From: JAWCMQ01 sp039091255
GTDB lineage: Archaea; Aenigmatarchaeota; Aenigmatarchaeia; GW2011-AR5; JACRAC01
Assembly: GCA_039091255.1 (NCBI GenBank)
Contig: JAWCMQ010000004.1
Span: forward strand, 1-64,000
Length of the DNA: 64,000 nucleotides
Direction: 5' to 3'
Shown here: one piece after another, positions 1 through 9,116 of the stretch
Position numbering within the stretch: the first letter of the stretch is position 1
How the letters are laid out: each line of letters opens with the position of its first letter
Notes under the pieces: model-generated
The model's input: the letters and a program-made list of their open reading frames with translations, nothing else
Told to the model about the DNA's origin: nothing
Databases searched by the model: none
Translations under genes and position numbers: made by a program

Positions 1-550
1 CCGGATCGAAAGGCGATGATTGTAGTGCCCTGCGATACAATGTTGCAGCCCCGCCGGGAAACAGCGTTTCGAATGGTTCGGTTAGTCTTTCGAGACCGGC
101 ATATGAGTATACCGCGGTATGCCCAAGCACCCCAACCGGGTTGTCTATGGCCTCCAGCCTCCCCACAGGTCCGGTATCCAGCGAGCAGACCGCACCGACT
201 GTTTTGTCCTCATCAAGGATGCGCACCAACTCCTCTAGCCAATTCGGGTCGACCACTGTGTCGTTGTTCAGAAGCGCGATGTATTCGGAATCGGGCGAGC
301 TATTCCTTACGCCTATGTTGTTGCCCTCAGCAAAGCCGTAATTTCTGTCGTTTATCACAATCTTCAATTTGCCTGACTTTATTTCACAAAGGAACTCCTG
401 CTTTACAAAATCGGCCGAGCCGTCGGAGGAAGCATTGTCAACAAACACGACCTCGAAATCGTTGTACGTTTGGTTAAACACGGCATTTAGGCAGTCTTTA
501 AGAAATTGTTTGCCGTTCCAGTTAAGGATTATTACAGAGACTTTTGGCAT
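1..550 (-). CDS. Family 2 glycosyltransferase, partial (3' end off the window)
   Basis: This reading frame runs leftwards off the window; 183 N-terminal residues are visible and no stop is reached. The protein starts MPKVSVIILNWNGKQFL, the usual first strand of a GT-A family 2 transferase. It continues with VDNASSDGS (nucleotide-binding Asp region), the loop NYGFAEGNN and the DxD-equivalent LLNNDTVVDP. These residues identify a rhamnosyl- or GlcNAc-transferase-like GT2 acting on a lipid-linked or surface glycan. The start overlaps the end of the upstream methyltransferase by 29 bases, so the two are probably one operon. The sugar donor cannot be read from sequence. Confidence 0.88.
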   Translation of the reverse strand, partial: MPKVSVIILNWNGKQFLKDCLNAVFNQTYNDFEVVFVDNASSDGSADFVKQEFLCEIKSGKLKIVINDRNYGFAEGNNIGVRNSSPDSEYIALLNNDTVVDPNWLEELVRILDEDKTVGAVCSLDTGPVGRLEAIDNPVGVLGHTAVYSYAGLERLTEPFETLFPGGAATLYRRALQSSPFDP

Positions 551-1229
551 TTTTAACACACAGAAATATGAGCTGGTTTGCGAAAAGGGAAGGCCTGAGC
601 TTTGAAACACAATCCCATACTTTGAAAATAGCACAAATCACCTTAGATATGACTCCAGAAGCTTTGTAAGAGCGTATTAAAACTTCCTTAGCAGGGACAG
701 AAATGTTGCTGCTCATATCCATTTTTACAATCTTAAGCCCTGCATCTTCGACAAGCGCTCTTGCGGTTTTGAGTGTGAAAAACCGTAGATGAGTTTCATC
801 CAGCAGCCCACCCTTCGTATAGTTCCGTGAGCCAAACAGATGGCGAAGCCTGACCGAGAATTTTGCGACATTTGGTATTGAGCAGATGACATACCCGTCA
901 TCTTTGAGGTAATTGGTGTATTTCCTGAGCACGTTCTCCGGATTTCGCAGATGTTCTAGCACATCCGCGAACAGCATTGCGTCGAAAAACTTTTCTTCAA
1001 TCGGCGGATTCGATCTTTCGATATCGATGTTGAAAACTTTATGGCAGTACCTCGATGCTTCCAATGCTGAATTTTCGTCTATCTCTGCCCCATAAACAAC
1101 GTATCCCAACTCGCTTAATTGCTCAGAAAGAGCACCCTTGGCGCAACCAACATCAAAAACTTTGCTACCCTCTGGAAGGTTAAGACCTCTAACCATTCCC
1201 AAAATCTTGTCATGAGCAAAAATGTACAT
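522..1229 (-). CDS. Class I SAM-dependent methyltransferase
   Basis: A 235-residue methyltransferase of the Methyltransf_23/UbiG-like group. Motif I is VFDVGCAKGALSEQL (about residues 24-38), followed by the acidic end of strand 2 (YGAEIDEN) and the post-motif FFDAMLFADVLEHL, in which DVLEHL is typical of the group. The C-terminal 100 residues are less conserved and probably bind the substrate. It lies between glycosyltransferase genes, overlaps the downstream GT2 and is divergent from the GT4 gene at 1287. It therefore probably modifies a sugar or a lipid-linked glycan. The substrate is unknown. Confidence 0.85.
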   Translation of the reverse strand: MYIFAHDKILGMVRGLNLPEGSKVFDVGCAKGALSEQLSELGYVVYGAEIDENSALEASRYCHKVFNIDIERSNPPIEEKFFDAMLFADVLEHLRNPENVLRKYTNYLKDDGYVICSIPNVAKFSVRLRHLFGSRNYTKGGLLDETHLRFFTLKTARALVEDAGLKIVKMDMSSNISVPAKEVLIRSYKASGVISKVICAIFKVWDCVSKLRPSLFANQLIFLCVKNAKSLCNNP

Positions 1230-1286
1230 ACGACCACTTTTGAATGAGTCGAATAATTTATTAAGTTTTCCAGAGGCAGTGTAAAA

Positions 1287-2408
1287 ATGAAAATTCTCTT
1301 TATCGATAGCGTCTTTTATCCAAACCTTTACGGCGGCGCGCAGGTCCAGTCATGGGAGCTGTGCAAGCGCCTTGTAAAGCGCGGGCATAAAGTTGCTGTA
1401 CTAACAGCAAAAACCGATGCTTCTCAACCGGATAAAGAGCTAATCGGCGGCATAGACATAAACCGTGTTGATGCGCGTGCCTCGCTCTTCACAGCTCCGT
1501 TCGTGCACTTTACGTTGTTCTATCTTCTGGGGCTGTTTAAAGGCATCGAACTCGTTCGGAGAGAGCGCATCGATGTAATTCACAGCTCATTTGTATGCGG
1601 GTTTCTCGGAAAATCAATCGCCAAGATAACAGGCAAACCGTGTGTTGTAACCGTCCATGATTTTTACCTCGTAGATGTCTGGCCTAATCTGTTGAAGCGT
1701 AATCTAGTCACAGGCCTCCTGGAGATGCTGTTCATGCTTCTAAACATCATCCCGAAATATGACAGAATGATGCCAGTGAGCCACGGGTCCATGAAGTGGA
1801 GCATGAAAAGCGAGAAAATCAGGGTAGTGTACAACGGCGTCGACACTCAAAAGTACGTCCCTGCCAGGTCAGAAAGTGCAGAGCCAAGAATAATTTTCAT
1901 CGGAAGAATCATACCGACAAAGCATATCCCGGATTTGATACACGCATTTGATAGCGTCAAAGAGCGCTTTTCAAACGCAAAGCTTCTAATAGTCGGCACA
2001 GGACGCCTTTTTAGCAAGCTTAAAGCAAAGTGCGAATCAGACAGCATCGTGTTTGTAGGCAGAATTTCTGAAAAAGAAAAGATATCGCTGCTACAACACG
2101 CCTGGCTTCTCGTCTTGCCGTCAACCGTTGAAGGCTTCGGTCTTGTTCTCATCGAGGCCAACGCCTGCAAAAAGCCTTTCGTCTGCTACGGCATCCCATC
2201 CTGCAAAGAAATCGCAAATATGACAGGCGGAGGTCTTGTTGTAGAGCCAAGAGATGTTCGAGCGCTCACCCAAGCAATGGCAACACTCATCGAGAACAAG
2301 CGCCTTCGCCATGAGCTTGGAAAAACCGGATATGAAAACGTCCACAAGCTCTTTACATGGGATAAGTTCGTAGACCGTGTTGAAAGCGTTTATGGCGAGT
2401 TAGTATGA
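1287..2408 (+). CDS. Family 4 glycosyltransferase (GT-B)
   Basis: A 373-residue GT-B retaining transferase. The N-terminal Rossmann domain has the glycine loop in FYPNLYGGAQVQSWEL, where the acceptor binds. The C-terminal domain begins near residue 185 with PRIIFIGRIIPTKHIPDLI. The nucleotide-sugar site shows the EX7E motif in VEGFGLVLIEANAC, with both glutamates present. Length is normal for the family. The stop codon overlaps the start of the next glycosyltransferase in an ATGA arrangement, which indicates translational coupling. It acts at the cytoplasmic face of the membrane on a lipid-linked glycan; the sugar is unknown. Confidence 0.9.
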   Translation: MKILFIDSVFYPNLYGGAQVQSWELCKRLVKRGHKVAVLTAKTDASQPDKELIGGIDINRVDARASLFTAPFVHFTLFYLLGLFKGIELVRRERIDVIHSSFVCGFLGKSIAKITGKPCVVTVHDFYLVDVWPNLLKRNLVTGLLEMLFMLLNIIPKYDRMMPVSHGSMKWSMKSEKIRVVYNGVDTQKYVPARSESAEPRIIFIGRIIPTKHIPDLIHAFDSVKERFSNAKLLIVGTGRLFSKLKAKCESDSIVFVGRISEKEKISLLQHAWLLVLPSTVEGFGLVLIEANACKKPFVCYGIPSCKEIANMTGGGLVVEPRDVRALTQAMATLIENKRLRHELGKTGYENVHKLFTWDKFVDRVESVYGELV

Positions 2409-3223
2409 TGCCGCTCGTGTCAGTCACGATACCGACAAGAAATTCTGGTGCAACGCTAGAAAAGTGCTTGGAAAGCGTTCGAAAGCAGACTTACAAAAAA
2501 ATGGAGATCATTGTCGTAGACAGCTATTCGACCGACAACACGCAGCAAATAGCAAAGCGATATGGGGCTAATTTCCTAAGCTATAATGGCAAGCTGCTGG
2601 GCGCCAGAAAGCTTGGTGCTGTGAAATCCAAAGGGAAATATGTTCTGCTATTAGACTCTGACCAAATCTTGCGTCCCGATGCGATAGAACGGTCTGTAAA
2701 GATGATGGAAAATTTTGACATGTTGTTCCTCGAAGAATCGACATATGAAACCAAAACGTTCGCACAGAAACTCTTCGAAGCCGACAGAAAAATTCTGCAC
2801 GAAGAAAAAGACATCAACCCAGTAACGTCGGCTCTTCTGCCTCGCGTGTATAAGCGCGATTTGCTGCTGAAAGCATTTGAGAGCATACCGGCAGAGCTTC
2901 TGCCGATAGTGGTATCACACGACCATGCAATAATTTACTTTGAGTGCTACAAACTTTCACAGCGTGTCGGATTCGTGCCAAATGCAGTCGCGCACATGGA
3001 GCCATCGAGCTTGCGCACCGTTTTCAAAAAATTCCGTGCATACGGCAGGAATACGCGAGATTTCGAAAAATTGGGGTATTACAAAGAGATTATTAAAGGG
3101 AAGGCTCGTTTGAGAAAAGGTATCCTTAAACAGCCGATTGCTTGGGCGATGTCGACATTTCTTATGCTTGTTAGAGGCATCGCGTTTTTGATAGGTTATT
3201 ACGGTTGTCGACGAACCACATAG
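2405..3223 (+). CDS. Family 2 glycosyltransferase
   Basis: A 272-residue GT2 starting MPLVSVTIPTRNSGATLEKC. It has the Asp pair of the nucleotide site (IIVVDSYSTDNT) and the DxD-like LLLDSDQIL near residue 95. A C-terminal hydrophobic stretch (STFLMLVRGIAFLIGYYG) may anchor it to the membrane. The start ATG overlaps the stop of the GT4 gene by four bases. It shares the operon with that enzyme and probably adds a neighbouring sugar to the same lipid-linked glycan. It faces the oligosaccharyltransferase genes on the other strand. Confidence 0.88.
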   Translation: MMPLVSVTIPTRNSGATLEKCLESVRKQTYKKMEIIVVDSYSTDNTQQIAKRYGANFLSYNGKLLGARKLGAVKSKGKYVLLLDSDQILRPDAIERSVKMMENFDMLFLEESTYETKTFAQKLFEADRKILHEEKDINPVTSALLPRVYKRDLLLKAFESIPAELLPIVVSHDHAIIYFECYKLSQRVGFVPNAVAHMEPSSLRTVFKKFRAYGRNTRDFEKLGYYKEIIKGKARLRKGILKQPIAWAMSTFLMLVRGIAFLIGYYGCRRTT

Positions 3224-3264
3224 CTACAGAATTGGCGATGATGAAAACATTCGAACTTGTTGTA

Positions 3265-4395
3265 TTAAATCTTAACTCTAAACAATTTCACTTCCCCGCC
3301 CCAATTTCTGGCAAACTCAAACTTCTCAAGGCCTGCGCCGTTGTAGAAAAACATGCGCGTAAAGAGCGCATTCTCAAGCTCCGGCCTCAGGTACGCGATT
3401 ACCTGTGCACTGCCATCAAGCACGAGCACTGTGCCGGGAAGCTCCGCGTCATCGTCTTCCATGGACGCGTAACCCCTCGAAGTAGGCCAAACAATTCGCC
3501 TTAGCCTCACAAACTGCTCGCCACTCTGGAAGAGTCCGATTGCATCCCTCGCGCACGGCGCAATCGTCCCGTTCTGCTGGCAAAGCACTATAGACTGCAA
3601 TTGTGAAAGCGGGTACTCGTATCCGACCACGCCGAACTGAGGCAGTGGCTTGCGGCGCGCGACCTGTGCGATGGCGTAAGTGTAGATGTCGCCCTTGCTC
3701 AGCGGCTGGCTGCCTTCACGTGTCGGGTCCCATGTGGCGAAATACGTCCACCACTGGCTTTTGAATATAAGGTCTTGGCTTGCAATGAAATAGAGTTCGG
3801 GACAGTTAGGCTTTGCATAATCGCGCAGAATCTCAACAGCCAAGCTCTCGTTTGCGGTTAGCATCACTGTAGTGATGTCCTTTATGCGCGCCCGCGTTTC
3901 ATTGCCGCCTTCGTACAAGACAAGTTGCTTGATGCCGTTGTCATGCGGGATTATTTTCAGCCCACTTTCTGCTCCGGCATACGGCTTTGTGAATAGCGAT
4001 GCTTGCGAGGCGCCGTCGAACACAACTGCCCGGCGTGCGATTCCTGTTATGAAATGGCCGGGATCCCAATACGTAGCGATGGTCGCGCATTCGTCTGTGT
4101 TGTTCCTAATCCAGATGAGCGCATTCCACCAGTTATCGCTCAGCACGGTGCCTTGGCTTTGAGAAATCGCGGCCGCGGGCAAAATGTAGAAAATCAGGAT
4201 TATGAAGACCGTCGCATATGACAAAGCTGCTGCGAATATGTGGATTTTGGTTGCCTTCTTAAGCGCGTAGAGCACTGTCAACCCAACAAGCAGTATGCCG
4301 AAGCTTGCGCCGGCGATAAGGCCTTTGTCCACGGGCAGCAACAGCAAAGCTGCCAGAGCTACGCCACCTGCGCACATCAAAATCCTTTTCTTCAT
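3265..4395 (-). CDS. aglB: Oligosaccharyltransferase AglB/STT3, C-terminal half as a separate cistron
   Basis: This 376-residue protein begins at the ATG giving MKKRILMCAGG. It opens with three hydrophobic helices (about residues 4-75) and continues as an extracytoplasmic domain. After WWNALIWIRNNT comes TYWDPGHFI at residues 108-116, which matches the WWDYG acceptor-sequon motif of STT3/AglB with Tyr for the first Trp and Pro for Tyr. The following RAVVFDGASQ is also AglB-like. The catalytic membrane half is encoded immediately upstream in another frame, with one base between stop and start. Family members are normally a single chain. This could be a natural split or a single indel; an in-frame ATG next to the upstream stop favours a real second cistron. 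Confidence 0.78.
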   Translation of the reverse strand: MKKRILMCAGGVALAALLLLPVDKGLIAGASFGILLVGLTVLYALKKATKIHIFAAALSYATVFIILIFYILPAAAISQSQGTVLSDNWWNALIWIRNNTDECATIATYWDPGHFITGIARRAVVFDGASQASLFTKPYAGAESGLKIIPHDNGIKQLVLYEGGNETRARIKDITTVMLTANESLAVEILRDYAKPNCPELYFIASQDLIFKSQWWTYFATWDPTREGSQPLSKGDIYTYAIAQVARRKPLPQFGVVGYEYPLSQLQSIVLCQQNGTIAPCARDAIGLFQSGEQFVRLRRIVWPTSRGYASMEDDDAELPGTVLVLDGSAQVIAYLRPELENALFTRMFFYNGAGLEKFEFARNWGGEVKLFRVKI

Positions 4396-4396
4396 T

Positions 4397-5923
4397 TCAC
4401 GCACCCAGCGAACGGTCCTCGCCCGTTGCAACGCGCCACAGTTTTGCCAGCATTATTCCGGAGCATATGGCATAAACAGGAGCCAGGAAAATTGTAAATC
4501 TTACAGCGATTATGCTTGCAAACAAAAAGCCGATGAACCACAATCCCATGAAAAGCAGCGTATCGAGGTGAGCCCTCCGCTTGTAGTAAGAATAGCCAAG
4601 ATAGACGAAGCATGCCAGCGTGATTAAAAACGGCGAAGCGATGGTCAAAAGCCCGAGCGGCAGGCCACTGATGCCTGCCGCAACGTCCAAACCGGCGGCA
4701 TGCACCGCCACATCTCGCGCATCTCCTCCGGCCTGCATTTCAGCAACCGACACCCCGACATTCGGAAAGATGCCAGCCTCGCCTTTAGCCTCGCCTCCTA
4801 AGCCAGCCTTAAGAGGTGCGATAAAAGGCTCGAGCGCAAACTGAGCTGTGAAATAAGGCACCGTAATTGCCCAGAAAACCGCAAGCGCAACGCCAGTTGC
4901 CGCGGCAACCACTTTCGGCTTTATTCTAAACTCCGGAGATTTGAGCCTAAGAAAAAGCGAAGCGACAAGCTTTATTGCCAAAAATGCGAATATCAGCATG
5001 AAGGCAAAAACGTACCCAGCCCATGTTAATGCAAAAAGGCCGAGAACAGCGCCAGTAGCAGCAAACGACGCCACAAGGCGCGGTGAAATGCGGTTCGACT
5101 TGTCCAGAACCTTATGGGCTGCTGTAAAAGTCGCGATTGTTGCCAGCATAAGCAGCATGACGATGCAGTCGCTGTCAGGGTCGCCGCCGAGCGACCTTGA
5201 CATGAAAGGGGTTGCGAATACCATAAACAGAGCTGAAAGTGCGCCAGCCTTGCGATCGAACAAAGATTTGCCTATGAAGTACGACGGCACTGCAATCAGC
5301 GATGCCAGCAGTGCTGGCCACCACGCCATAAACGTTTCGAGGGGCTGAGGATATACAGCATTCGCAGCAGCATACGAGTACGCTGACAGATGCTCGTATA
5401 CGCGCCTTCCTCCGGCGGTGCTGGCCCCGTATGGCGCCATAACAAGGTCTTCGTGTGGCGGCAGCGCCATCTGATTGTTAAGGATGTCTTCCGTGTATCG
5501 CAAAAAGTAATACGAGTCTATGTTCCTCAAGTACGGCCACCGTGTGCTGCCATCTGGCAAGAAATAGCCGAACAGCCGTATGTACATGCTGAGAGAGATT
5601 ATTGCCAGCAGCGCAACTGCCGGCCAGTAGCGCTTGAGCGTTGGTAGCGTAGTGCGCTTAAGTGCGAGCATATCGACAGAAAGAACGCCGAGCAAAACTA
5701 TTCCCACGACTATGGCCGTAAGGTTGCCCCACAGAATCCAGTAAAAGTCGACTGCAAACACTAGCAGCGGAAATAGTGTCCAGTGGTCTTTTAGCCACGC
5801 TACGGCCGACGAAGCCGCGGTCCTGATCTTGTTCTCAGTTGCGACCCCGCTCGCCTTGGTGCTTCCGGTTACGCTTATCGAAGGTTCCGTTTCCACATTT
5901 CCACCGCTCCTAATAGCAAACAT
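4397..5923 (-). CDS. aglB: Oligosaccharyltransferase AglB/STT3, N-terminal membrane half
   Basis: A 508-residue multi-spanning protein carrying most of the catalytic core of the archaeal oligosaccharyltransferase, which transfers glycan from dolichol phosphate to Asn. The first external loop has the catalytic Asp in RNIDSYYFLRY (D136). The second acidic motif is GGDPDSD at 246-252. The loop-5 S/T-x-E motif appears as SVAEMQ at 392-397. The lipid-phosphate Arg is R475 in IIAVRFTIF. The protein stops after roughly eleven helices, before the last helices and the sequon-binding domain, which lie in the next cistron. It neighbours a flippase and glycosyltransferases, consistent with an N-glycosylation island. 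Confidence 0.85.
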   Translation of the reverse strand: MFAIRSGGNVETEPSISVTGSTKASGVATENKIRTAASSAVAWLKDHWTLFPLLVFAVDFYWILWGNLTAIVVGIVLLGVLSVDMLALKRTTLPTLKRYWPAVALLAIISLSMYIRLFGYFLPDGSTRWPYLRNIDSYYFLRYTEDILNNQMALPPHEDLVMAPYGASTAGGRRVYEHLSAYSYAAANAVYPQPLETFMAWWPALLASLIAVPSYFIGKSLFDRKAGALSALFMVFATPFMSRSLGGDPDSDCIVMLLMLATIATFTAAHKVLDKSNRISPRLVASFAATGAVLGLFALTWAGYVFAFMLIFAFLAIKLVASLFLRLKSPEFRIKPKVVAAATGVALAVFWAITVPYFTAQFALEPFIAPLKAGLGGEAKGEAGIFPNVGVSVAEMQAGGDARDVAVHAAGLDVAAGISGLPLGLLTIASPFLITLACFVYLGYSYYKRRAHLDTLLFMGLWFIGFLFASIIAVRFTIFLAPVYAICSGIMLAKLWRVATGEDRSLGA

Positions 5924-5932
5924 GATAGGCTT

Positions 5933-6856
5933 TTAAGGCATTAACATCATTTTGACGGCCTTTCTGACAGCCTCTTCCGAATTCAGACTTGGAGCCCATC
6001 CCAATGATTTTGCCTTACTGATGTCGAGCATCATCTTCGGCACATCGCCCGGCCACCCGCGCTCACCGCCAGTAAAAGTAAAGCGCGGGCTCAATCCCAT
6101 TTCCTCTGAGACGATTTCGGCGATGCGCCTGACAGAAAGCCAGTCCTCGCACCCCAAGTTGAAAATATTGACCGCCTCATCCGCCTTCTCGACGCCCGTC
6201 AGCATCCCGGCAACGCAATCTTGTACAAGCAGGTATGACTTGCTCTGCCTCCCATCGCCCAATATTTCCAGTTCACCGGGATTCTTTCGCAGCTTCTTTA
6301 TGAAATCTACTATTACGCCGTGCGTTCCGCGCTTGCCAATCACGTTTGCAAACCTAAAAATCCATGCCCGCGTGCCGTATGTATGGCAATGTTCGGATAT
6401 CAGCGCTTCGCATACCGCCTTGCTTTCGCCGTATTTTGAAATAGGATTCAGTGGCGCGTCCTCTGGTGTTGGAATCTGTTTCGCTTCGCCGTATACGACG
6501 GATGAGGATGAATAAACAATCCGCTTCACGCTGCTTTCGTGCACTGCCTTCAGCACATTCTTGGTAATTTGAACATCTTTCTCAAAATCCCTTGCATCAT
6601 AGGTTCTGACGTCAGGCTTTGCTGCTAGATGCCAGACTTCTTCCTGGCCGCGCATTGCAGTGCGCAATTGTGCCGAATCAGAAAGGTCCGCTTGAATAAA
6701 CTTGAATTTCGGATTCTCAAAATGTTGGGCGATAAATTCTTTCTTTCCGCCGATTAGATTGTCCACGACTGTTACAGCATGACCTTTTGCCAACAGCGCA
6801 TCCGCAACGTGGCTCCCGATGAAACCAGCTCCGCCGGTGACAAGAACCCTCATCAT
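5933..6856 (-). CDS. NAD-dependent nucleotide-sugar epimerase/dehydratase (GalE-like SDR)
   Basis: A 307-residue extended short-chain dehydrogenase. The Rossmann glycine motif is VTGGAGFIGSHV near the N terminus, with Asp in VVDNLIGG after strand 2. The catalytic triad is visible as SSSSVVYGEAK plus YGESK (Tyr and Lys of YxxxK). The length and the C-terminal substrate region resemble UDP-glucose 4-epimerases. It ends ten bases before the aglB start and shares its strand, so it probably supplies an epimerised sugar nucleotide for glycan assembly. Epimerase and dehydratase cannot be separated by sequence here. Confidence 0.87.
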   Translation of the reverse strand: MMRVLVTGGAGFIGSHVADALLAKGHAVTVVDNLIGGKKEFIAQHFENPKFKFIQADLSDSAQLRTAMRGQEEVWHLAAKPDVRTYDARDFEKDVQITKNVLKAVHESSVKRIVYSSSSVVYGEAKQIPTPEDAPLNPISKYGESKAVCEALISEHCHTYGTRAWIFRFANVIGKRGTHGVIVDFIKKLRKNPGELEILGDGRQSKSYLLVQDCVAGMLTGVEKADEAVNIFNLGCEDWLSVRRIAEIVSEEMGLSPRFTFTGGERGWPGDVPKMMLDISKAKSLGWAPSLNSEEAVRKAVKMMLMP

Positions 6857-6884
6857 TCTGCTAACTCAGAAAACCTAATAAACG

Positions 6885-8432
6885 CTAACCTGCAATCACC
6901 TGTGCAATCCGGAGCGCAAGCTTCGGCAACGGCACGGCCAACCTCCCTACCATCTCAAGCTCAGCCTTGCTCACTGCCCGCAATCGCAACACAAGGACAG
7001 TGTAGACAACTATACCGGCAAATAGAGAAACCGCCACCTCAATCCACGGATCTAATACAAGCATCTCCTTAAGGCCGAAAATGATTGTTAGCATGATGAG
7101 GCCTGAAAATAGTGTCTTCATGACGCTTGTCATCTCTACCTTCAGCCCTATATGCCTGCTAAGAAATGCGCCAGCTGCGCCTAATCCAAGCAAAAACACA
7201 CTGAGTGTCGTCAGAGCCACGCCAACCGTACCGAAAATTTGAACTAGCACAATGTTTGAAATAAGATTCACGCCCGCCATCGCAAAAACAACATTCGTCA
7301 CCGTGCCTGGTTTCCCTATCCCAGATAGCGCAACCGCAACGATCTGCCACCCCGTATATGCCAGCGCAGCCAGCGCGAGCACCTGCAACGCCGCTGCGCC
7401 TCCGGTATACGTGTGCCCGAAAAGCATGCTCAGCACAAACTCGGGCCAAGCCAGCATCAGCAGTGCGAATGGCAACACAAGCATGAAGGAAAAGCGCAGC
7501 AGCAGCGAAATGCCGGCCGAGAGTGCGCACTTGTCTTTTCGTGCCCACATCTCCGAAACCATCGGAAACAGCACGATCCCAATCGCGCTTGCGACCGACC
7601 AAAGGATTTGAGAAGTTGGAAGCGCAGCCTGATAGAGCCCCACTTCTGCCAGTGAACGGAAATACGTAAGAACCATCGTATCTGTGGCCCCAAGAACTGA
7701 GGCGCCGACAAAACCCAGAAGCACAGGGAATGCGAACCCCAAAAGCTTTCTTTTATCGTCGCCGTTCAGCCGTCGGGCGCGACCCACAAAAACCTTCGAA
7801 AGCGTAACCCCGGCGGCCAAACCGAACGCTAAGCATCCAGCAAGGTATGCGGCTGTTGCTCCGAAAATGCCAAACCCGAGCCCGACGAACAGCACAGTGA
7901 ATGCCAGTAGGAAAAGATTGTTGGCCATTTGCAAGCTTGCATATGCCTTGATGCGCTGTAGCCCCTGTAAAGATGCATGGAATACTCCTCCAAAAATAGC
8001 AACGAAAAATGCCCCTGCCATGACCTGCGTCAATGCCACTGCGCCTGAAGAATGGAAATATGCTTCAGCCAGCCACGGAGCTGCGGCAAAGATTGCTGCT
8101 GCAGCGCAGCCGCCAACGAGCAGTTGCACACTCATCGCCCACCTTATCGCGCCGTATATTTTCCCACGTTCGCCACGAACTTCCCATTCGGGCATGGCCT
8201 TAACGAGCGCCTGGCTTACCCCAAGGTCTCGGAACAGCGCAAAGAAGTTTACAAACACGACAACCGCATAAAGCAGCCCGTATTCTTCAACGGTAAGCGC
8301 TCGTGTAAGAAAGAGCCTTAGGAGATAGCCCAGTCCCATCGTAATGAACGTCGACGCAAACACAAGCGCGCTTCCTCGCGCTATGCGATCCGCATAGCGG
8401 TATTTATCAGCCATACACGAAACATCATTCAA
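6885..8432 (-). CDS. Polysaccharide/lipid-linked oligosaccharide flippase (RfbX/Wzx-like, MOP superfamily)
   Basis: A 515-residue integral membrane protein with about 14 predicted helices. The N-terminal stretch from RGSALVFASTFITMGLGYLL through RALTVEEYGLLYAVVVF is typical of Wzx/RfbX flippases. A second start (MADKYRY) 18 bases downstream is also possible. The inferred role is moving lipid-linked glycan from the inner to the outer face of the membrane for AglB. It is upstream of the epimerase and aglB genes on the same strand, with a 28-base spacer, so these may be co-transcribed. Confidence 0.88.
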   Translation of the reverse strand: MNDVSCMADKYRYADRIARGSALVFASTFITMGLGYLLRLFLTRALTVEEYGLLYAVVVFVNFFALFRDLGVSQALVKAMPEWEVRGERGKIYGAIRWAMSVQLLVGGCAAAAIFAAAPWLAEAYFHSSGAVALTQVMAGAFFVAIFGGVFHASLQGLQRIKAYASLQMANNLFLLAFTVLFVGLGFGIFGATAAYLAGCLAFGLAAGVTLSKVFVGRARRLNGDDKRKLLGFAFPVLLGFVGASVLGATDTMVLTYFRSLAEVGLYQAALPTSQILWSVASAIGIVLFPMVSEMWARKDKCALSAGISLLLRFSFMLVLPFALLMLAWPEFVLSMLFGHTYTGGAAALQVLALAALAYTGWQIVAVALSGIGKPGTVTNVVFAMAGVNLISNIVLVQIFGTVGVALTTLSVFLLGLGAAGAFLSRHIGLKVEMTSVMKTLFSGLIMLTIIFGLKEMLVLDPWIEVAVSLFAGIVVYTVLVLRLRAVSKAELEMVGRLAVPLPKLALRIAQVIAG

Positions 8433-8456
8433 ATAGTTTAAAAATTCAGTAAGCGC

Positions 8457-9116
8457 ATGCGTGTGATTGCCATCTTGCCAGCTAGAAACGAGGCCCCGCG
8501 GATAGCCGATGTCATTGCTGGAATAAAGCGTACGCGTGCTGTTGGCAAGATTATCGTCGTGGACGACGCCTCAACCGACGGCACAGCAGAAGCCGCAAAA
8601 AGGGCTGGCGCCCAGGTCATTCGCTTTGCCAAGCGAGGTGGAGTTGGTGCCGCTACGCGTGCGGGATTGAGAGAAGCGCTTAGGCATAGCCCCGATGGCA
8701 TCGTTTTTCTTGATGCAGACGGTCAGCATAATCCGCGTTACATTCCCGCGTTCCTAAAAAAAATGACCGAAAGCTGCGATTTTGTGATTGGTAAGCGTGA
8801 CTTATCGCGCTATCCGCTAAGAAAGCGTTTCGGCAATTTTATGCTGCGCCTGCTCGCGGAACTGGTCGCGCCAACGGGCATCGAAGACCCGGAATGCGGC
8901 TTTCGCGCTATGACGCCTGATGCGGCACGTCGCATGGACCTTCGTGCGCAAGGCTACAGCATTTGCATGGACTTCGTCTACAACGTATGGAAAAACCGCT
9001 TCCGTGTTGGGTGCGTTAAAATCGAGGTGCCGCTCTATCATCCAAAGAAAGGGACCAAAATCGTAACCGGGTTTGCTAACTTCTGGTGGCTGCTAAAGCG
9101 ACGCGCCTTTGGATGA
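8457..9116 (+). CDS. Dolichol-phosphate mannosyltransferase-like family 2 glycosyltransferase
   Basis: A 219-residue GT2 resembling DPM1 and archaeal polyprenyl-phosphate glycosyltransferases. It has ILPARNEAPRIADVI at the N terminus, VVDDASTDGT (first Asp pair), VFLDADGQHNP (DxD with the family's DGQH signature) and ECGFRAMTP. There is no C-terminal membrane domain, as in single-domain DPM1. The expected product is a sugar-phosphodolichol donor used on the outer face of the membrane. It is divergent from the flippase gene with 24 bases between the starts, and its end overlaps the end of the reductase gene by 24 bases. Confidence 0.87.
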   Translation: MRVIAILPARNEAPRIADVIAGIKRTRAVGKIIVVDDASTDGTAEAAKRAGAQVIRFAKRGGVGAATRAGLREALRHSPDGIVFLDADGQHNPRYIPAFLKKMTESCDFVIGKRDLSRYPLRKRFGNFMLRLLAELVAPTGIEDPECGFRAMTPDAARRMDLRAQGYSICMDFVYNVWKNRFRVGCVKIEVPLYHPKKGTKIVTGFANFWWLLKRRAFG

